DNA of 6,460 nucleotides from CAYUVV01 sp964461325 (GTDB lineage Bacteria > Patescibacteriota > Minisyncoccia > Phycocordibacterales > JACOZG01), in the NCBI GenBank assembly GCA_964461325.1, contig CAYWTW010000040.1, positions 1 through 6,460 of the forward strand, read 5' to 3'. The notes beneath the pieces were generated by a model, which searched no databases, had not been told where the DNA came from, and saw only the letters and a program-made list of their open reading frames with translations. Shown in pieces: positions 5,407-6,460 of this stretch. A program made the position numbers and the translations under genes. Each line of letters opens with the position of its first letter. The stretch's first letter is position 1.

Positions 5407-6369
5407 ATGCCCAAGTTGCGGGTCGGCGTTTTGCGCGGTGGACCGGGGCACGAGTACGAGGTCTCGCTCCGGACCGGCCAGAACGTTCTCCGTTATTTGC
5501 CGGAGGACGATTATCTGGCTCGCGACATTTTGATTGACCGCCAAGGTCGTTGGCATTTAAACGGTTTGCCGACCATGCCCGAGCGTCTGCCCGGGCATAT
5601 CGACGTAGTTTTCAACGCTCTCCATGGCGAATATGGCGAAGATGGGCGAGTCCAACAGCTTCTCAACGCCCTGTCTTTGCCCTATACCGGATCTGGGCAC
5701 CTGGCTTCAGCCGTGGGGATGAACAAGCATCTGACTAAAGACTTTCTTCGCCAGGCGGGCATCCGCACGCCCTATGGCCTCCTTATTGAACCCACAGAAA
5801 CGGCCGTGGTCGCGGCCGAACGCGTGCTCCGCCGTCTGGGACCGCCCTGGATCGTCAAACCTCTTGATCGCGGCTCCTCGGTAGGAGTTGGCCACGCGGC
5901 AACGGTCGCGGCTCTGCCAGTGGCTATTACCGAAGCGAGACGTTACGCGCCAAGCGTCTTGATTGAGCAGTTTATCCGTGGTCGGGAGGCTACTTGTGGT
6001 GTGATCGACGATTTCCGCGGTTTGCCCTGTTACTCTCTGCCGCCGGTGGAGATTCGGCGACCGGCCGAAGCCCCAGTTTGGGATTACGAAAATAAATATA
6101 ACGGTCAAACCGCCGAGCTCTGCCCGGGCAATTTTAGCGCCGAAGAGAAAAGGGAGATTGAGCGTTTAAGTCGTCTAGCTCATCAAACACTTAATCTCCG
6201 CCACTATTCGCGTTCCGACTTTATCGTTACGCCGCGAGGGGTTTATCTGCTCGAAGTCAATACTTTGCCGGGTCTGACCAGCGAATCGCTTCTGCCTAAG
6301 TCGCTTCAGGCCGTTGGTTGCTCTTACCCCGAATTTTTACGCCATATCGTCAATTTGGCGTTGAAGTAA
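5407..6369 (+). CDS. ddl: D-alanine--D-alanine ligase
   Basis: ATP-dependent ligase (ATP-grasp fold) joining two D-alanines for the peptidoglycan pentapeptide, in the cytoplasm. The N-terminal part has the GG..hEyEVSL motif with E16 as the substrate-binding Glu, and LHGEYGEDGRVQ followed by PYTGSG. The central ATP-grasp part has K151 (WIVKP) and the GSSVGV loop 156-161, supplying the conserved Ser. The KY pair K230-Y231 matches the Lys-Tyr typical of D-Ala-D-Ala ligases, not the His-bearing VanA-type D-lactate enzymes. R269 and D271 (SRSDF), E283 and N285 (LLEVNTLPG) give the second-substrate Arg and the metal ligands, and SLLPKS closes the active site. At 320 residues the length is normal for a compact Ddl. 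The ATG lies 6 nt after the receiver stop, without a Shine-Dalgarno, suggesting coupling to upstream translation. An intact Ddl implies that the organism makes its own cross-linkable peptidoglycan. Confidence 0.97.
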   Translation: MPKLRVGVLRGGPGHEYEVSLRTGQNVLRYLPEDDYLARDILIDRQGRWHLNGLPTMPERLPGHIDVVFNALHGEYGEDGRVQQLLNALSLPYTGSGHLASAVGMNKHLTKDFLRQAGIRTPYGLLIEPTETAVVAAERVLRRLGPPWIVKPLDRGSSVGVGHAATVAALPVAITEARRYAPSVLIEQFIRGREATCGVIDDFRGLPCYSLPPVEIRRPAEAPVWDYENKYNGQTAELCPGNFSAEEKREIERLSRLAHQTLNLRHYSRSDFIVTPRGVYLLEVNTLPGLTSESLLPKSLQAVGCSYPEFLRHIVNLALK

Positions 6370-6406
6370 ACCTATTTTTGAGGTAGTTTGGATGCGCGCG
6401 GAGTTA

Positions 6407-6460
6407 GGGCCCGTAGCTTAGTTGGTAGAGCGCCGCATTTGCAATGCGGAGGTCAGCGGT
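6407..6460 (+). tRNA. tRNA-Ala (anticodon UGC), 3' end cut by the window
   Basis: The first 54 nt of a standard tRNA are present. Acceptor 5' strand GGGCCCG is 6407-6413. The D-arm is 6416-6431 (GCTT pairs with GAGC, one G-T). The anticodon stem CCGCA/TGCGG is 6433-6437 with 6445-6449 around the loop TTTGCAA, so the anticodon is TGC at 6440-6442. The variable loop AGGTC is 6450-6454, and the T-stem AGCGG starts at 6455. The sequence ends at the first T of the T-loop; the 3' T-stem, acceptor strand and any encoded CCA lie outside. Position 3 is G, compatible with the G3-U70 alanine identity pair. The gene is 37 nt after ddl; no clear terminator or tRNA promoter is seen between them. Confidence 0.95.

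Noticed and set aside
5059..5556. Minus-strand ORF (about 165 residues) across the receiver gene and the start of ddl
   Set aside because: It is antisense to two clearly identified genes, lacks family motifs, and has no promoter or start context of its own.
6368..6389. Terminator after ddl or promoter for the tRNA
   Set aside because: ACCT/AGGT is only a 4-bp stem with the T-run in the loop, and no -35/-10 pair with acceptable spacing is convincing before 6407.
1..6460. Mobile element, CRISPR array, integration site or novel defence system
   Set aside because: No transposase, recombinase, regularly spaced repeats or target-site duplications are visible. The tRNA could serve as an attachment site, but its 3' half is outside the window and no integrase is present.

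Overview
The window is a compact, single-strand gene block from a bacterium that most resembles the Candidate Phyla Radiation (Patescibacteria). The placement is an inference from four things: shortened UvrA and UvrC proteins, a histidine kinase with an HQLRTPLSAIKW-type H-box beside a stand-alone receiver with an FSNLGQ segment, very tight gene packing, and no recognisable Shine-Dalgarno sequence at any start. By eye the GC content is a little over 50%. TGA ends uvrA at a sensible position, so the standard bacterial code fits and TGA-recoded CPR lineages are unlikely. I cannot name the phylum-level lineage without a search.

Layout. Bases 1-134 hold the probable tail of an upstream gene, a candidate intrinsic terminator (39-70) and a strong sigma70-type promoter (93-121). 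From 135 to 6369 five genes run rightward with almost no gaps: uvrA (135-2684), uvrC (2677-3885, overlapping uvrA by 8 nt), a membrane histidine kinase (3894-4967), a single-domain response regulator (5011-5400) and D-alanine--D-alanine ligase ddl (5407-6369). After a 37-nt gap a tRNA-Ala(UGC) starts at 6407 and is cut by the window edge. Candidate internal promoters sit in front of the kinase and of the receiver gene.

How the genes work together. UvrA and UvrC are the damage-recognition ATPase and the dual-incision nuclease of nucleotide excision repair; UvrB, which they need, is not here. The kinase and receiver look like a cognate two-component pair without a DNA-binding output. Ddl makes the D-Ala-D-Ala dipeptide for peptidoglycan. 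Co-transcription is suggested by spacing, but no functional link between repair, signalling and wall synthesis can be shown from the sequence.

The most interesting signal is a parallel shortening of the repair proteins. UvrA lacks the segment where the family carries its insertion domain, and one cysteine of an adjacent zinc site is replaced by aspartate. UvrC lacks both the region between its UVR motif and its RNase H nuclease and the C-terminal helix-hairpin-helix domain, yet keeps the catalytic residues of both nuclease domains. This looks like a minimal excision-repair system rather than gene decay. There is no mobile element, CRISPR array or wholly unknown gene here.
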